Source: Psococerastis gibbosa (lineage: Eukaryota > Arthropoda > Insecta > Psocodea > Psocidae). From it: DNA of 64,000 nucleotides. The notes under the pieces are model-generated. The model worked only from the letters and a program-made list of their open reading frames with translations. It was not told where the DNA came from and ran no database searches. Where the stretch lies: the NCBI GenBank assembly GCA_963971405.1, contig OZ020489.1, forward strand, positions 25,074,290 through 25,138,289, read 5' to 3'. This document shows positions 1-12,700 of the stretch, one piece after another. Numbering within the stretch: the first letter of the stretch is position 1; each line of letters begins with the position of its first letter. Made by a program: the position numbers and the translations under genes.

Positions 1-97
1 TATAATGGTGATAGGAGTTTTCCAAACCATGCTATCTCACACCCTTAACCCCTCTCAACACCTGATACTGTTTGATCTGACCATAACCGACCGATTA
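1..97. other. Unassigned sequence left of the mariner copy
   Basis: Ninety-seven bases with no coding similarity or repeat that I recognise. They lie upstream of the first visible HCCS exon and are probably intron or 5' flank of that gene. Confidence 0.4.
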
Positions 98-1399
98 TAC
101 CTAGTCCTGCCATAAGTTCTGTCCCTAAGGTTATGACATGGTGCAAGGAATCAAAAAGTTTAATATGGTTCGAGTATTTTTTTTATATTGCATTATTCAT
201 GCTTAAGTAATAAAATACTAGATTTCAAAATGTCCACCATCATTTTGAACACTAGCCTGAAGACGTTGTGGCCACTCATCTATTGCGGCATGGACGGTTT
301 CCACAGTTAGATCTTGGGCTGCCATGATGAGGGAATGCTTCATGCTATCCAAATTTGGGTGACGCTTTGAGCAGGCCTTGGCCTCCAAAACCGACCACAA
401 TGAATAGTCCAGGGGGTTCAAGTCTGGCCTACCAGAGGGCCAGTCTGCTGTAGCAATAAATCCGGAATTTTGGTTCTGAGCCACTACTGAGTGGTTTCGG
501 CTTTGTGCGCAGGCGCTGAATCTTGCTGGAAGCACCAATCGTGCCGTTGAACAATGTGGTATTGAGAGGCTTAACTACTCCTTCCAAAACGTCTTTCTGG
601 TACACTTTAGCTCCAGTTTTTACGCCTTTTTCGCAAAATGCTGGGTTGCCACCCCCTGGTACGACACCCCCTACTACACCATCACTGAAGACGGGTGATG
701 ACCTCGTTGCACCCTGGAAACAACTTCCCTGACTTCCCGAGATAAATGAGCATAGACCTTGTCATTTTGGCGGTTGTAAACCTCTTCTACCCCAAAAATG
801 TTTTCGTCGGCGAAAAGGATCCACTCATGACTTTGAGCTGCGTGCCACGTAAGTAACGCCTGCGCTCTGGTCCTCCTGATAGCACGTAGTGCTGGAGTGA
901 GCAGAATTCCTGTGGATCTCCGATAGGCCTTCATCTATAGATCGTCCCTGACAAGTCATCACATCGACCTCGTGGACATGTCGAGTTCCCTGGCATGATT
1001 TTCTGCTTTCGGAGTGGATTTCTCCGAATTCGCTCCCTCACCACTTTAACTGCTGTAGCAGTCCTCACAGTCCTCGGACGCCCAGATTGCGGCCTGTCTT
1101 CAAAACTAGAAGTCTCGTTGTAACGATTAATTGCACGGTACACAAATTTTTGGGTTATTTTTAAAGGCTTGAAATAAAAAATGTCATTAGGAGCCATTGT
1201 GGAGGCATATCACGGTAATACGGTTTTCATCAGTACCCCATTCCATCTCAACAGGGCGAAGTTTTAACCGTAACTGGCGTTATTCCAGTAGCAGAAAGAA
1301 CTATGTAAACAATGGCAGGGTTGACAAGCATCAACCCTTGAGATACTGTCAGGGGTAGCCAAAATGCCGCAGGAACAGAACTTATGGCAGGACTAGGTA
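98..1399 (-). mobile_element. Tc1/mariner-like DNA transposon with perfect TIRs, dead transposase
   Basis: A 23-bp inverted repeat is perfect between 100-122 and 1375-1397, starting CCTAGTCCTGCCATAAG. Each end is flanked by TA (98-99 and 1398-1399), the target duplication of the Tc1/mariner superfamily. The element is 1298 bp, the usual size for mariner-type elements, and encloses remains of one transposase on the minus strand. It sits upstream of the acceptor of the first visible HCCS exon, so it is probably intronic. Intact TIRs around a broken gene suggest an old copy that lost coding function after insertion. Confidence 0.9.
218..1197 (-). pseudogene. Broken mariner-type transposase
   Basis: Read on the minus strand, three blocks match a common arthropod Tc1/mariner transposase. 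The first is an N-terminal helix-turn-helix part (DRPQSGRPRTVRTATAVKVV, about 1197-1000). The second is the first catalytic aspartate region (WILFADENIFGVEEVYNRQ, about 840-760). The third is a C-terminal block with QQDSAPAHKA (about 525-495) and WPSGRPDLNPLDYSLW (about 450-400), which carry the second and third acidic residues. The frame is lost several times: a one-base loss near 997, stops around 935-965, two consecutive stops at 671-676, a short deletion near 550 and a stop at 484-486. It cannot encode an active enzyme. Confidence 0.9.
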
Positions 1400-1713
1400 C
1401 ATTTATTAAATTGACTAAGGTTGAAGAGGCAACCTTCCCTGTTAGCCGATAGAGATAGTATAATGTTGAACCCCAAAGAAAAATGTCTATAAGCTGTGTG
1501 TAAACTGGCGCCGCTGTAAGCCATTCAAGTTGTCCCTATACCAGCCCATGCAAAAATTCGAACTAAATTCGGCTGTAACTCAAAAACTGTACTTTTCCGA
1601 CTTTTAATTCTTTCGGAAATGTGTTTCTTTAAAGCTAAATCAAGGGTATGGAACCAAATTTTGTGATTTTATGAGGGGTAGCTAAACTGAACCTTAACCG
1701 GGAATTTTTCTAG
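1400..1713. other. Probable HCCS intron 5' of the first visible exon
   Basis: No coding similarity found. The stretch ends in a pyrimidine-rich acceptor (TTTTTCTAG, 1705-1713) directly before the HCCS exon, so it is best read as the end of an intron. I looked for the N-terminal Cys-Pro haem-binding motifs of HCCS here and did not find them. Confidence 0.5.
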
Positions 1714-4381
1714 ATGGAGTCTCCCAACCAAAAGCCAGCACCTGATCAGCCATTTCCGTTACCGATTGAGCGACAAGTCAGTACGATACCTAAAGCTGGA
1801 ACAGAGGGAGAATTCTGGGTGTACCCTAGTCAACAGATGTTTTGGAATGCCATGCTGAGGAAGGGCTGGCGCTGGAAGGACGAGACAATCGAGAAGAAGG
1901 ACATGGATGATATTATTAAGATTCACAATGCAAATAACGAAATGGCCTGGCAAGAGGTGAGATGTTGTTTGTTTTGTTCTGGTACGCCCATTATTACGTC
2001 AGCTGCTAACTGAGGGGTCCTTGATGTCAAGCCCAAGATAAGGATACTACCATTAATAAAATACTAGAAAGAGTCCCCGCCAAAATATTAATAAAGAAAA
2101 TAAAGGCATATCCGATGTTACTGTTTCCTATTTAATTCCATGACTATAATTGGAAATTCTGAATCGGTCCTTTGGGCTGCCTACCTGACAGATGCTGGCT
2201 ACACCATGGCCATAATTGCACGAAACAAATAGAACAAATAGGTGATTGTCAGTTCACCTACTTAATTTATTTTAGTTATTGGTGTACAATACCTATTTTT
2301 ACATACTGTATATATGTATAATAGGTATAATATGTTGTTGTCAATAAGGTATATTTGATTTATGATTTTTAGGTCTTGAAATGGGAAGCGCTTCATGGAA
2401 GGGAGTGCAACTGCCCTAAATTGAAGAGTTTTGGGGGCAAAGCAAAGGATTATTCACCAAGAGCGCGAATACGAAACATGATGGGGTGAGTGTGAGGCAG
2501 TGGCCCAATTACACGGTCATATGGCAACATGAGCACTTCCAAGACCTCATAGAACTCCTGTCAAACGCGACTTAAAAAAGAAAATATATTAGGCTACTTA
2601 TTATATTTTTTCTAAATTATTATTAATTTATTAACATAATCTCTTATACATTTAGATAGCCAATTACGAATTGGCGTACACGCCTCCACCCCAATTAGTG
2701 GTTCCCCAGTCTTGATTAGGCCTAGGTTTCTTCGTTCTAGTCACATCTGTATCTTCTCTGGTTGAATAAGTCTCAGATCATTAAAAAATGAATGGGTTTC
2801 TATGAAAAGGTTAATTTCTAGGCGTTTATTCGGGTTTTACTGACTGACACAGGTTCATCTTAAAAACTTGTACTAAAGCGCAATAATGCAATTATTAATT
2901 AAATTAATTATATAAATAAATATTAATTAATTAAAATACGACGGAAGTCACGAGGAAATTTATTTTATCTTTTGTGCAGACTAAATTCTTTACCGTGTTT
3001 CAGGTACGAGTTGCCGTTTGACAGACATGACTGGATAATTGACAGATGTGGCCAGGATGTGCGCTATGTCATTGACTACTATGACGGAGGCTCTGTGGAC
3101 CCCAACTACAAGTTCGCCCTTCTTGACGTCAGACCTGCATTTGATTCCTTTACCAGCGTGTGGGACCGAATGAAGGTATACATTGTGATGTTCTAAATTT
3201 GAAGAGAATAGTGAATTTTGAGGGGTGATAACAGCATCTATGTTAACAGAAATAATGAAGATAACTTAACTTTTTCCTATCCTACCAATTGAGTTAATTC
3301 TTCTTCGCACGGGAGGCAGTAGGTAAATGGGTCAACAGCTCTGAGCGAGTCTCTGTATGACAGGTTATAAGCTCTACTTTCTACTTTAGAGGCAACGGGA
3401 GGGGGGAAACATTACGTTTGAAAAAAATCTAATTTAAATAGTAGGGTTATAAAAAATAGCACATCCCTTAGAAAAAATATACGTCTACGTTTTGATTTGC
3501 AGTATGTGGCATTTCCATCACCAATCGGCCACAATTATTGAACTTGATTAGTGAATAAAGAACACTAAAGATGACAGGTCGAAGCAGTTCAAAAACTGTG
3601 GCCCAGCACGGGACTCTCCACTGTATTCTCCCAATTGTAATAGTAATTAATTGGTTATACTTGTAAGAAGAATAAATTATTATATTTTTTTTAAGGGATG
3701 TGACATTTTTCTTAGCTCTACGGTCGATATTCCATTCCATGTGAAATTTGGTTTTAGTTCAAAAAACGGACAGGACGAATTGTCTCATATTGGGAAAAGC
3801 ATCACAAATAAATAACAATGAATAGTAAATTTTACTTCGTATGATGAGTGGGTACAGACAATACATTTCTAATTATTATCTTTGTAAGGTTGCCTGGCAA
3901 GATACGATTACTACTGAAGAGTGTACAGCCCGTAGGAAAGTGGCAGCCCGAAATGTAATACTTTTTATTTTTTATTTAATTAACTGAGCATGTTATTAAA
4001 GATTTTGCTCATTCGAAATTGATTTTTTTTATAAAATCGATTATACGTGAAAAGTTATTGTTTATAAAATATTTGCATGTTTATGAAAAAACTACAATTT
4101 TGAAACCTAAAAAAAACTACTTTATGATTCATGAACTAGTCTTCTACAACTTTGATGAGCCAAATCATAAAAAAAAATAAAAAGTATTAAATTTCGGCTG
4201 CCAATTTCCTACGGGCTGTACACTCTTAAGCCATCAATTACGCAGATGGCTGAACGGTTTGCATCACACTTGATTTTCATGTAACACAAGTTTATATCTT
4301 TATAACTTTCAGGTTGCCTACTGCAGATGGGTTTATAGCAGTGCTGATGACAGTCCACCAGTTTCGGTTGTTCATAAGTAG
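1714..4381 (+). CDS. HCCS: Holocytochrome c-type synthase (cytochrome c haem lyase), 5' exon(s) missing
   Basis: HCCS attaches haem to the CXXCH cysteines of apocytochrome c (and c1) in the mitochondrial intermembrane space. Four exons join in phase: 1714-1956, 2373-2485, 3004-3175 and 4313-4381 (stop TAG). They encode about 198 residues that align with the C-terminal three quarters of human [86 protein letters not shown]. The DRHDW histidine corresponds to the haem ligand His154 of the human enzyme. The ATG at 1714 directly follows a splice acceptor and aligns with an internal methionine region of the human protein, so it is probably not the true start. The Cys-Pro motif exon should lie further upstream. 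Intron 3 carries a palindromic MITE (3919-4225). The gene is convergent with the DNAJC4-like gene. Confidence 0.93.
3919..4225. mobile_element. Palindromic TTAA MITE, subfamily A (copy A1)
   Basis: The ends GAGTGTACAGCCCGTAGGAA and its reverse complement border a roughly 307-bp near-palindrome in HCCS intron 3. The right flank is TTAA (4226-4229); the left is TGAA, a decayed TTAA. The interior holds the diagnostic core GATTTGGCTCATCAAAG-like / CTTCTACAACTTTGATGAGC shared with copies at 26913, 35940, 36243, 38172, 46478, 55928 and 58181. No coding capacity. TTAA targeting fits piggyBac-type or Kolobok-type transposases; family assignment is inference. Confidence 0.8.
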
Positions 4382-5178
4382 GTTACACTCCCGTGTTATT
4401 TATTAATATTGTTAGCATTACAATGTTTTGTGAGGTTGAGTGATGTCCTCTTCTTTTAGGTACTTCCGTCTAAGTTTTTCTTAGACTTGGTCTAGCGTTC
4501 CTATGTCCTACAAAATATACCCACTGCTACATGGATTTGTAATGGAATCCGATCAAACATAAGTTATCATAATCACACATAAAATTTTATTGAACAACAG
4601 TTACATAATTATTCACTAGCAGGCCTGCTGTTAGCTTATAATACTACAATTTAGACTACCCTACCTTACACAGCCAATCACAGTTTTATGCCAGAAACAT
4701 TGGTAAGAACGTTCAACATTTAAGGCCCAACTCACAAAGACGGTTTTTTCAGCGACTACATCGCGTTACCACCGCTGTGAAACATTGTAGGCAATCAGCT
4801 CCAAATATCGACTTTGTGCATCATTAAATATAATTAATAACTTTGGAAAAATGTTCCGGTTTATTGGTTGAAGCGATCCTACATGGAGTTTCTTCTTTTT
4901 TTTAAGTACACTCAAATGACTTCAATTTACCTCGGAGACAGCCGCCTTCATGCATCAGGGCTAATCTGCTTTTGATTACTTCGTTTTAGCGCCCGTATAA
5001 TTTAGATTTTAGACTTTAAACATTAAATCAGGTTTGTAACATCCTTGCCTTGCCCTAAAATATTACAATACTTAGCGACGCAGTTCACTTTGCAGCAGTT
5101 AGAAATCAATATTTAGCCTTTAAATTTGTATTCTGAGTTGCTGAGGCTCTCTATTTACCTGAGAGCCTTTAAAGCCCT
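4382..5178. other. Convergent intergenic region HCCS / DNAJC4-like
   Basis: Contains the 3' untranslated ends of two convergent genes. An AATAAA on the minus strand at about 4859-4864 could serve the DNAJC4-like transcript. I recognise no gene or repeat here. Confidence 0.4.
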
Positions 5179-6504
5179 TTACTTTCCAGCTGTGTCGGGC
5201 TTGGGCATCTCATCTAAACCTAAGCGTTTTCGATATTCTTCATTAGCTTCGTGTACGTTTTTCCCCTTCAATGAGTTTTCTTTAAATTTCTTAATCTGCT
5301 GGTCATTTCCATTGGCCATTGCCTGCAGCCTTGCGTCTTCCCAAAATATGTTATTACGGGCGCTATCGTGTCGAAGCCTTTCGCGATCAAACGTGATGGA
5401 TTTTCTGAAAAGAGATAATTGTCTTAGCTATAGCAATTGAGCGAAAAATTCATATCCTTGATTAAGTTATGCGTGCCACAATGAATATTAAAATTCGAAT
5501 GGGAATGATGGATAGTTTCTAGTAAATGTACAGGAATGATTTGTTGCAGCTTTTGAGCTATTATGGACAGCATAATTAGTTATTCGTAATAAAGCAGTTT
5601 TGAGAGGTATTTTGGCTAACGTTCGCAACATGGACTTACGCGGAGTGACATTTCGTCTGTAAAGTATCTTAAGCAATCCACACTGACCATCGAAGAGACT
5701 ACGCGCGCCGGTCTTCATAAACTTTAAATAAATCTATGTCAACCCTAATCTCATAGAACGGTTTTTTCAATAATAGTTACTTCATTACTGCGGTTTCGAC
5801 AGCCAGTCCGAATGCGGCGAAAGCAAAACATATGCATACAATTACATAATTTGGAACTTTCTTCAAACCCCTGACACCGTAGAAAGGTTCTTGTCCAAAC
5901 CCTTCTCCTCTTGCTCGTCTGGCCCAAAACTCAGCATCATTTCTGAAATAGAACTAAATTGAAATAAAAACAAGGTAGGCCTAGGCCTACCTGCTGACCA
6001 GAATCTCCTCGTTATCTCGCGGAATATGTCGTCCTTTCGGCCTTCCCCGTCATCTACAAGGGCAGAGTACTCTGGTAGATGCTCTGCACTCATTTTGCCT
6101 TCATTAAACAAGTGGCAGATGTCCGAAGCAAGGACCCCGATGCAATGCAGCTGGGAAGGGAGGTAAGTTGATAACAATAATGTATAATAACAATAGTAAA
6201 TAGCATTGTAGTTTTCCACTAGCACCACTTACCTTGTAGTATAAATATCATCATAGTAGTGGCGGTATTCTCGATCGACGTTGTTCAACAAGTGTTGATC
6301 GTACATTCGCCTTGAGGCTGGTCTATTTAAAACATTATATGCTTCGTTGACTAGGACGAATTTTGCATGAAAACTTTTGTCATTTGTTCGATCGGGGTGA
6401 TATTTTTTTGACAGTTGAATAAAGGAGTCTTTGATATCTTGTGCTGTACAATCTTGTTTCAAATTTAGCACAGTATAGTGCGTTGTTTTTTGACTTGATG
6501 ACAT
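5179..6504 (-). CDS. DNAJC4-like membrane J-protein
   Basis: A J-domain co-chaperone that would stimulate an Hsp70 ATPase at a membrane. Minus-strand exons are 6504-6233, 6041-5991, 5942-5781 and 5404-5179 (711 nt, 236 residues; human DNAJC4 is about 241). Exon 1 encodes the J domain (residues 8-72) with the HPD tripeptide at 36-38 (KKYHPDRTND) and ends YDQHLL. Exon 3 encodes DAEFWARRARGEGFG and then one hydrophobic helix (VPNYVIVCICFAFAAFGLAV). Exon 4 is a charged tail ending MPKPDTAGK. This order, an N-terminal J domain, one helix and a charged C-tail, matches DNAJC4/Drosophila DnaJ60. Exon 2 is the weak point: only an acceptor with a poor pyrimidine tract (GGGGAAG at 6048-6042) keeps the frame, and the prettier acceptors upstream lead to stops. 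Start codons of this gene and ECM29 are 289 bp apart, head to head. Confidence 0.82.
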
Positions 6505-6793
6505 GACCCTGGGAAGGTCAGCTCAGCTTACGGGGCTGGTATACAACTTTCAATTTAAGGAAGCTAATGCAATTAAAATTTTCACTAATTGTTCAAGCAC
6601 TGTCAATTGAGTAAAGATTTAAAAACTGGTTTCAAAATTTTGGTTAGTTCAAAAGTTACGATTATTTATTTATTTATCAAACATAGCAGAAGACAATTTA
6701 ACAATCGTACCAACACGTAGCATGCTCAATGTTTAGCTTACGGGTAATAAAATTTATTTTCCATAGGTTGGCAATTTTTTATTTATATTTAAA
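6505..6793. promoter_or_regulatory. Probable bidirectional promoter, DNAJC4-like / ECM29
   Basis: The two initiation codons point away from each other across 289 bp with no other gene between them. Both 5' untranslated regions and both start sites must fit here unless there are upstream non-coding exons. I see no clear TATA box at a standard distance. The ECM29 start context is AAAATGG. Confidence 0.6.
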
Positions 6794-9700
6794 ATGGCGT
6801 CAGCAACAGAAGAGTTAGGTGAGTTGAATTTTTAATTAATTTTTAATTAAACCCTTGTGTCATTTGTAGGTAACTTTAGTCTTTCTGTTAACTTGAAAAG
6901 GATAATCCCAACTATTCTGTGTGGTTAAATCGGTTCATTGCTTTACTATACATTTTAAATAAGATACCTAATTTTACCAGTCATTGCGCTTTACTTTTTG
7001 ACTGAAAGAGCTTGGTCATTACAATTGGACACTTCAAATTTGTACCCAATGCTACCATGACAGGAGTCAGATGTTGGAGAATCCGTGGACCATGGCTTGT
7101 TGTTGATCTATATTAAATAAAATATGAAAGCTACATCATAATAGCTTTATGTCCTCTCAGATCCTAATTGAAAGCCTGGGCACAATAGTATTATAATATA
7201 GGCCTATAAAATATATTGTCTAATAATAAGATACTATAATTACTTTGCAGACCTGTTGGAGCGAGTGTTCCTGCGCATTGGAGCAGCTGAGACTGATGAA
7301 CAGTTAGAGGCTGCGATCAATAAATTTCTTATACCTGTGCTTAATAAGCTTTCCAGTGGCAATGAGGGAGTTAGGAAGAAAGTTATGGAGCTGCTGGTTC
7401 ATGTCAACACCAGGTTGAAGAGGAGACCTGCAGTACAGTTACCCGTGGAAGCCCTTTTGAAGCAATATGCAGATCCGAAAGCTACCTCATTCCTTATTGT
7501 AAGCAATGTTTATGGTAATATTCTCCAATAACTGCTATTTTAGGCTACGCAGAGAGCTGAGAAAATAAAGTTAAAACTGAACGTATTTTCTTTATGAATT
7601 AGTTTGGAATTAGGTTCACCTTCATGTGTATGGGATGACAATATAGCCCTTGTTTTTGAAGCCTTTTTTGTTGTGTGTCAGTTTTTACTTATTAATATTA
7701 CATATATATTTTCCATAAACTTTGAATATTCCAAATTTATTAGTCGGAAAATGTTAATATTATTATGATAACTGACCTTTATTTTCTTAAATTTGTGTGA
7801 GTCACTTTTTCGTAACGTGGTGTAGCTTACTTTTATTATGTTTTTTTTCTTCAAATTTAGTTAGGAAATTATTTTTATGGCTAGAGATAAGCACTGTAGA
7901 TAGTAAATGACTTGTTCAAAAGCCCGGTGTCAAATATAGCATTGCTTGGTTAAATGTTTATTACTCGCTAATTATCTGACAAAAATCAACAAGATGACAT
8001 TGTTTCATAACAACGCAGTGAGGTAATGACACCTCAAAATTAAAAAGGACTGCTTGGATATGTATAGGGAGTATTTTCCCTATGAATGAACCCTTCACGA
8101 GATAGTCGAAACTAAGTTATGTGTAATGCTACTGATAATTAATTAATTTCAGAATTTTTCGATACTGTACATCAAAGTCGGATTTCCAAGGCTATCAGCT
8201 GAAAAGCAACAAGAATTGGCTCCTTTATTGGTGTCGTCAATGGTTGGAAAGCCTCAACAGCATCAAAATAGGTAATTACTAGAATATTTCGCTCTTTTAT
8301 TTGACTACTGAACAATTTTCACCTTTTTGGCAGGCTTCCTTGGTATGGTCTGCCTTCCAGCTCAGGTGATGCCGACTGCCTCGTGTGAAATGTCGTTGCT
8401 GCTATTGCCTCCATCCTTGGCGTAGTTTGAATCTAGTTCTGTCCACCATGATTGTTGACATTATTGAGTTTCTTTAATTAATAAAAACGTTATCATTTTC
8501 TTTTAGTTTAATGCTACTTCTGGTCTCTATTATTGGGACCCTCAAAATCCCTACTGACGCTGATAAAAGGAAGAGTTTCATAGGGTTGGACCAACACCCA
8601 GATCTTATACCGCTCCTGTCGTCTTTCATGCTGGATATTCTTTTAATGCCCTACGTTTGGATTCCGTAAGTTACTGAGTGTTTGAAATAATATATGGTTT
8701 GTGCAAACCAATGCTATAAAGTCACTTAGACTTCATCTCTAACTTTGTCTCACTAATTAATAAAAAAATATTTCTCTCAGTACAAAATAGTACATAGTTC
8801 TATATCAAAAGTTCACAACTAATTTTCCAACTTCATTATTGGATTTTTTTTTGTAAGTTCTGATTGTGACACAAGAATTTTAAATATTTTTAACTTATAG
8901 CAATACAATACTATATTAACCATTGTCATGTACTTTGAGCTTTTGAGCTGAGGGAATTATTGTTGGAAAAGATATACGTATGTGTATGTATGTGTGCAAA
9001 GGTGGACAGCGCTTTATATATAGAGCAAGTAGATGTGAAAAGAATCTAAACGTCTAAACCGCGGAATTAATCGCCATTCCTTTGTCGGTGGACTACATTG
9101 CGACATTAAAGTGAGTTCACGTACAAAAAGTGGTGTTTTTGGCGGACTCTTTGAGTTTTGTGGTGAAATGTAGGAAAATCTCCTCTAGGTCCGATTTTAT
9201 AATATACTTAAGCGACTTCGATGGCCAGGTGGTAGCATGCTTGAACTCGTGCGAGTCTCTACACACCTGGCGATCGGAGACGTGTCGTAACTCGACACTA
9301 GTGAGGCGATTGAAGAGTTTAAATTAAATTGTTTGGACGCAATCAACCTTTTAAATTAGTTAGCTATTTTTAATTTACAATGTTAATAAGGAGACTATTG
9401 TGTTTATTGATCTTAACCGGACTATTGTCGGGCTTTGCAGATTTGAGGCTGAATGGCTTCTTGCCGAGGCCATTGAAAGAAATTTGAATTACATGTTGAC
9501 CTATTGTTATTATATTTACTGCTAAGTTTCAGTTGAGCACCTCGACCAAAACTGAAATTAGAGATGCAAGAACCTCGAAGCCTTAACCCCATACAGGGTC
9601 GCCAAAATAATTTTCGAAATGATTCGAGATTCGCTGAAAGCCTATCAGACAATATCAGAGCAGATATTTTCTTTCGTACTTGCCTATTACAGATGATTTC

Positions 9701-12700
9701 TGTTCATCGTTTATTTATGCGTTTTGTTTGCTTTTAGGGGCAGAAATGAAGAAGAGCCTGTTGCTACTGCTCCCCCAGGCATGTCGCCATACGGCATGGC
9801 TAGAATTTCGTCGTCTGAAATCCCTATGACAGGTATTATACTTTAATATCTTGCATGAAGGTTGCTTGTGGCTAAGGTTATTTTTATGATTTATACATAC
9901 CACTCTGTTGGAGCCATCGTGGCTCCAACAACGGCATACGGCGCCTGCCTGATTGGCTCTGTCTCATGCAATGATGAGTGCGGGCAGGGCGCTGTAAATA
10001 TTTACGCGGCAGCCTAACTTGGGGGCGAGCCAATGAGCATGCAGAGGGTTGTTTGTGATTGGCTCGCCTCTGGTTAGTGTTTTTACACTTATATTTGGGT
10101 TTTTGGTAATAAAGTTTAGTATTCTCTCAGACACGGTAATGTTCATTTGGTCCTAGTTTCCTGCCATCCGCCACCTAAACACACTCCCTTATAGTTATAA
10201 ATCATGTGTAAGGTAAGGTAGTTATTGTGACTTAAAGATTCTTTGTGATTTGTATCACTCATTTGTTATAAAATTACGTTCATCACAATTTCTAGATGTA
10301 GCTTACTACCTTAATAGGCTATTAGACCATTTTTTTAAAAACGGATTTATTGCAGTAGTAGATATATTTTATACCCATTAAATAAAAAAATCCTGAAAAA
10401 CTTTATTTAATAGCAGACTTACTTAATAATAATAATAATTCGTGTATTTTCTTACTTTTTTTACATCATTAAACAAAAACTGAAGCGGCGTGTGAGGGTA
10501 TACATTTGTATGGTTTTGTTATATAGTGAAAATAGAGTCCGTATTCAGTCTTGACACTATTCTCAAATTTTATTATCAAACCAAATGGAGTGGAGTTAGT
10601 TAAAATAACGATAAATTGGTTATTAAAGGTGAAACTTTGGAGAAAACCAAGAGAGGCGTCATGCAGTTAATCACTAGTGGTATTTTCCCCCTGGAAGAGA
10701 CAATGGTCCATTTGCTCGTCGCTGTAGCGGACACTCGATTTGGCGTTACTGATTTGGCTGAGACTGAACTCAATCGTATTGTTAGGTAAGTAACAGCCAT
10801 TCTCACTTACGGGGGTTTATTAGTCCTTGGTTGCTATCCAGATTCCAACAAGCTATTTTGGAGCCGATTCTTCTCTATGGGAATGAAAGCTGGACGCCTA
10901 CAACAAGCGACGTGAGTAAAATAAACATGACTCAGATGAAGTGCCAAAGACAGATTGCTGGTCGAACACGGTGGGACGGTCATTAGTTATGATCTAAGCT
11001 AAATAAATTATAACTTTTCAGATCCGTTGACTGGACAAACGCTGAGCTCGCGTCTAAGCTTTTCTCCATTTATCTTGGGTCGCCTAAAGCAAAGAACATG
11101 CCTGAGGCCAACAGAAGGCAGCCTGCAAATACGAGGATTCGGATCAAGTTGCTGCCGTACCTGTCGAGGCTGGAAAAGGGTGCCATCTTATTTCCGTTTT
11201 GTCTGCAAGTTGTTTTTGATTCACTTTATGGCACTAATTCTAATCCAAAGCTCAAACTTCTTGCCCTTAACTACGCTTTGGCTATAGTACAAAAGTAAGT
11301 AGATAATATTATAATCTTAATGAAAGTAAAGTAAATTTATTTTCAAGTATACAATTGACAGAGGTATAAAAGAGAAATACAATTCTACAAATTTATTTCA
11401 TTTGATGAATTGATCTGCAAGATTGTTATTAGCATTTAATTTTGCAGGAAATGTCAACTGTATTAGCATATAAATTGTAGCTTACTTCATTTTGTGATAG
11501 CCTTTTCACTGAGGAAGGTTGTCGCGAATGAGAGGTGTAGGCATGATTTTTTTTTAAATTAAATTCTATCTGTGGAGTTGATATTTTGAACACACAGTAA
11601 AATGACTACATCAGTAATTCACACAAAATATTATTTTCGGGGAAAGCAGGCCATTCTCTGAATCGCCCCCAAATAGTTTGTTTTTTATTATTTATTTAAT
11701 TTAATATTTTAGTTATAGTGATTTGGGTTTCGTCAATTGGTACAGGACTATTACATAGTAATACGAAAAAATTTTAGTTTTGTTTTAGGGGTTTTTCTGT
11801 GAAATTGATTGGTGACAGAAATTCATAACACCTAATAAAAATAGTGTATGGAGATACCATCAACCAATCGACGCTACCAAATCTCTATAACTTAAATATT
11901 AAATTCAATAAATAATGTAAACCAACCTATTTGGGGTGATTGCAATGTCAACGATCAGTTTCCTTTTAAATTTTCCCTTCTGCTTTACTTTGTACCCAAT
12001 GTCTCCATTTCCACAGTTATTGGATAAGGTTACGTGTTTCCCGAAGAGACAGAGTTCATAATATTTTGTTGACTAGGAATTTTTGCCGAAATTAAGTAAT
12101 ATCTCGTTCCCAGCCGTAAAGTTATGAAAGTGGACAGATGAAAAATTCTCAAAAATCGTCTTATTTCCCTGACTGATTTACAACTATTCTGTAAATCGTT
12201 ATAATGCACTTAATTGTGGTTTTTAGAAGTAATAATAGTTCAGATGAAAAAATGTAAATTTCCTTCGAAAGCTTGAATTTTTTTATGAGTTATTCAACTG
12301 ACTTTCATAACTTTGAAATTAATTAATTGCGTCCAAAATTCATTTGTTGTTTACAAAATATTTTGAAATTTCTTAAGTCAAGAAAAAGCTGTTCAATATA
12401 TTTTTAATAACAGTAAGACTTCATTAATTAAAATTTTTCTATTCAGGTCAGACGTTACACTCCTTAACAAAATAAGTCCAATGCTTTATACGGGTATGTT
12501 GAAGTTGGTGTGGGACAAGGAAAAGCCTGATAATTTAAAAGTTGTAGCATACACAACTATTGGACAAATTGTGAAAAGGTCTCCGCGAATTATTAATGCC
12601 AACCTTATTGAACTTCAGGTAAAATATTTAACTTGGACGCCTAGAAAATATTTTATATTTACTTTACTGTAATGTGTAAAAAAACAAACAACTGAATTTG

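Noticed and set aside
3890-3995. A possible alternative last HCCS exon reading VAWQDTITT after an AG at 3889
   Set aside because: It shares only GGTTGCCT with the true exon start, lacks a pyrimidine tract, and runs into the MITE terminus. The 4313 exon (VAYCRW) fits the family better.
10629-10806. Minus-strand frame opposite ECM29 exon 6
   Set aside because: Antisense shadow of a well-matched ECM29 exon; same for minus frames opposite exons 12, 13, 14, 18 and 21.
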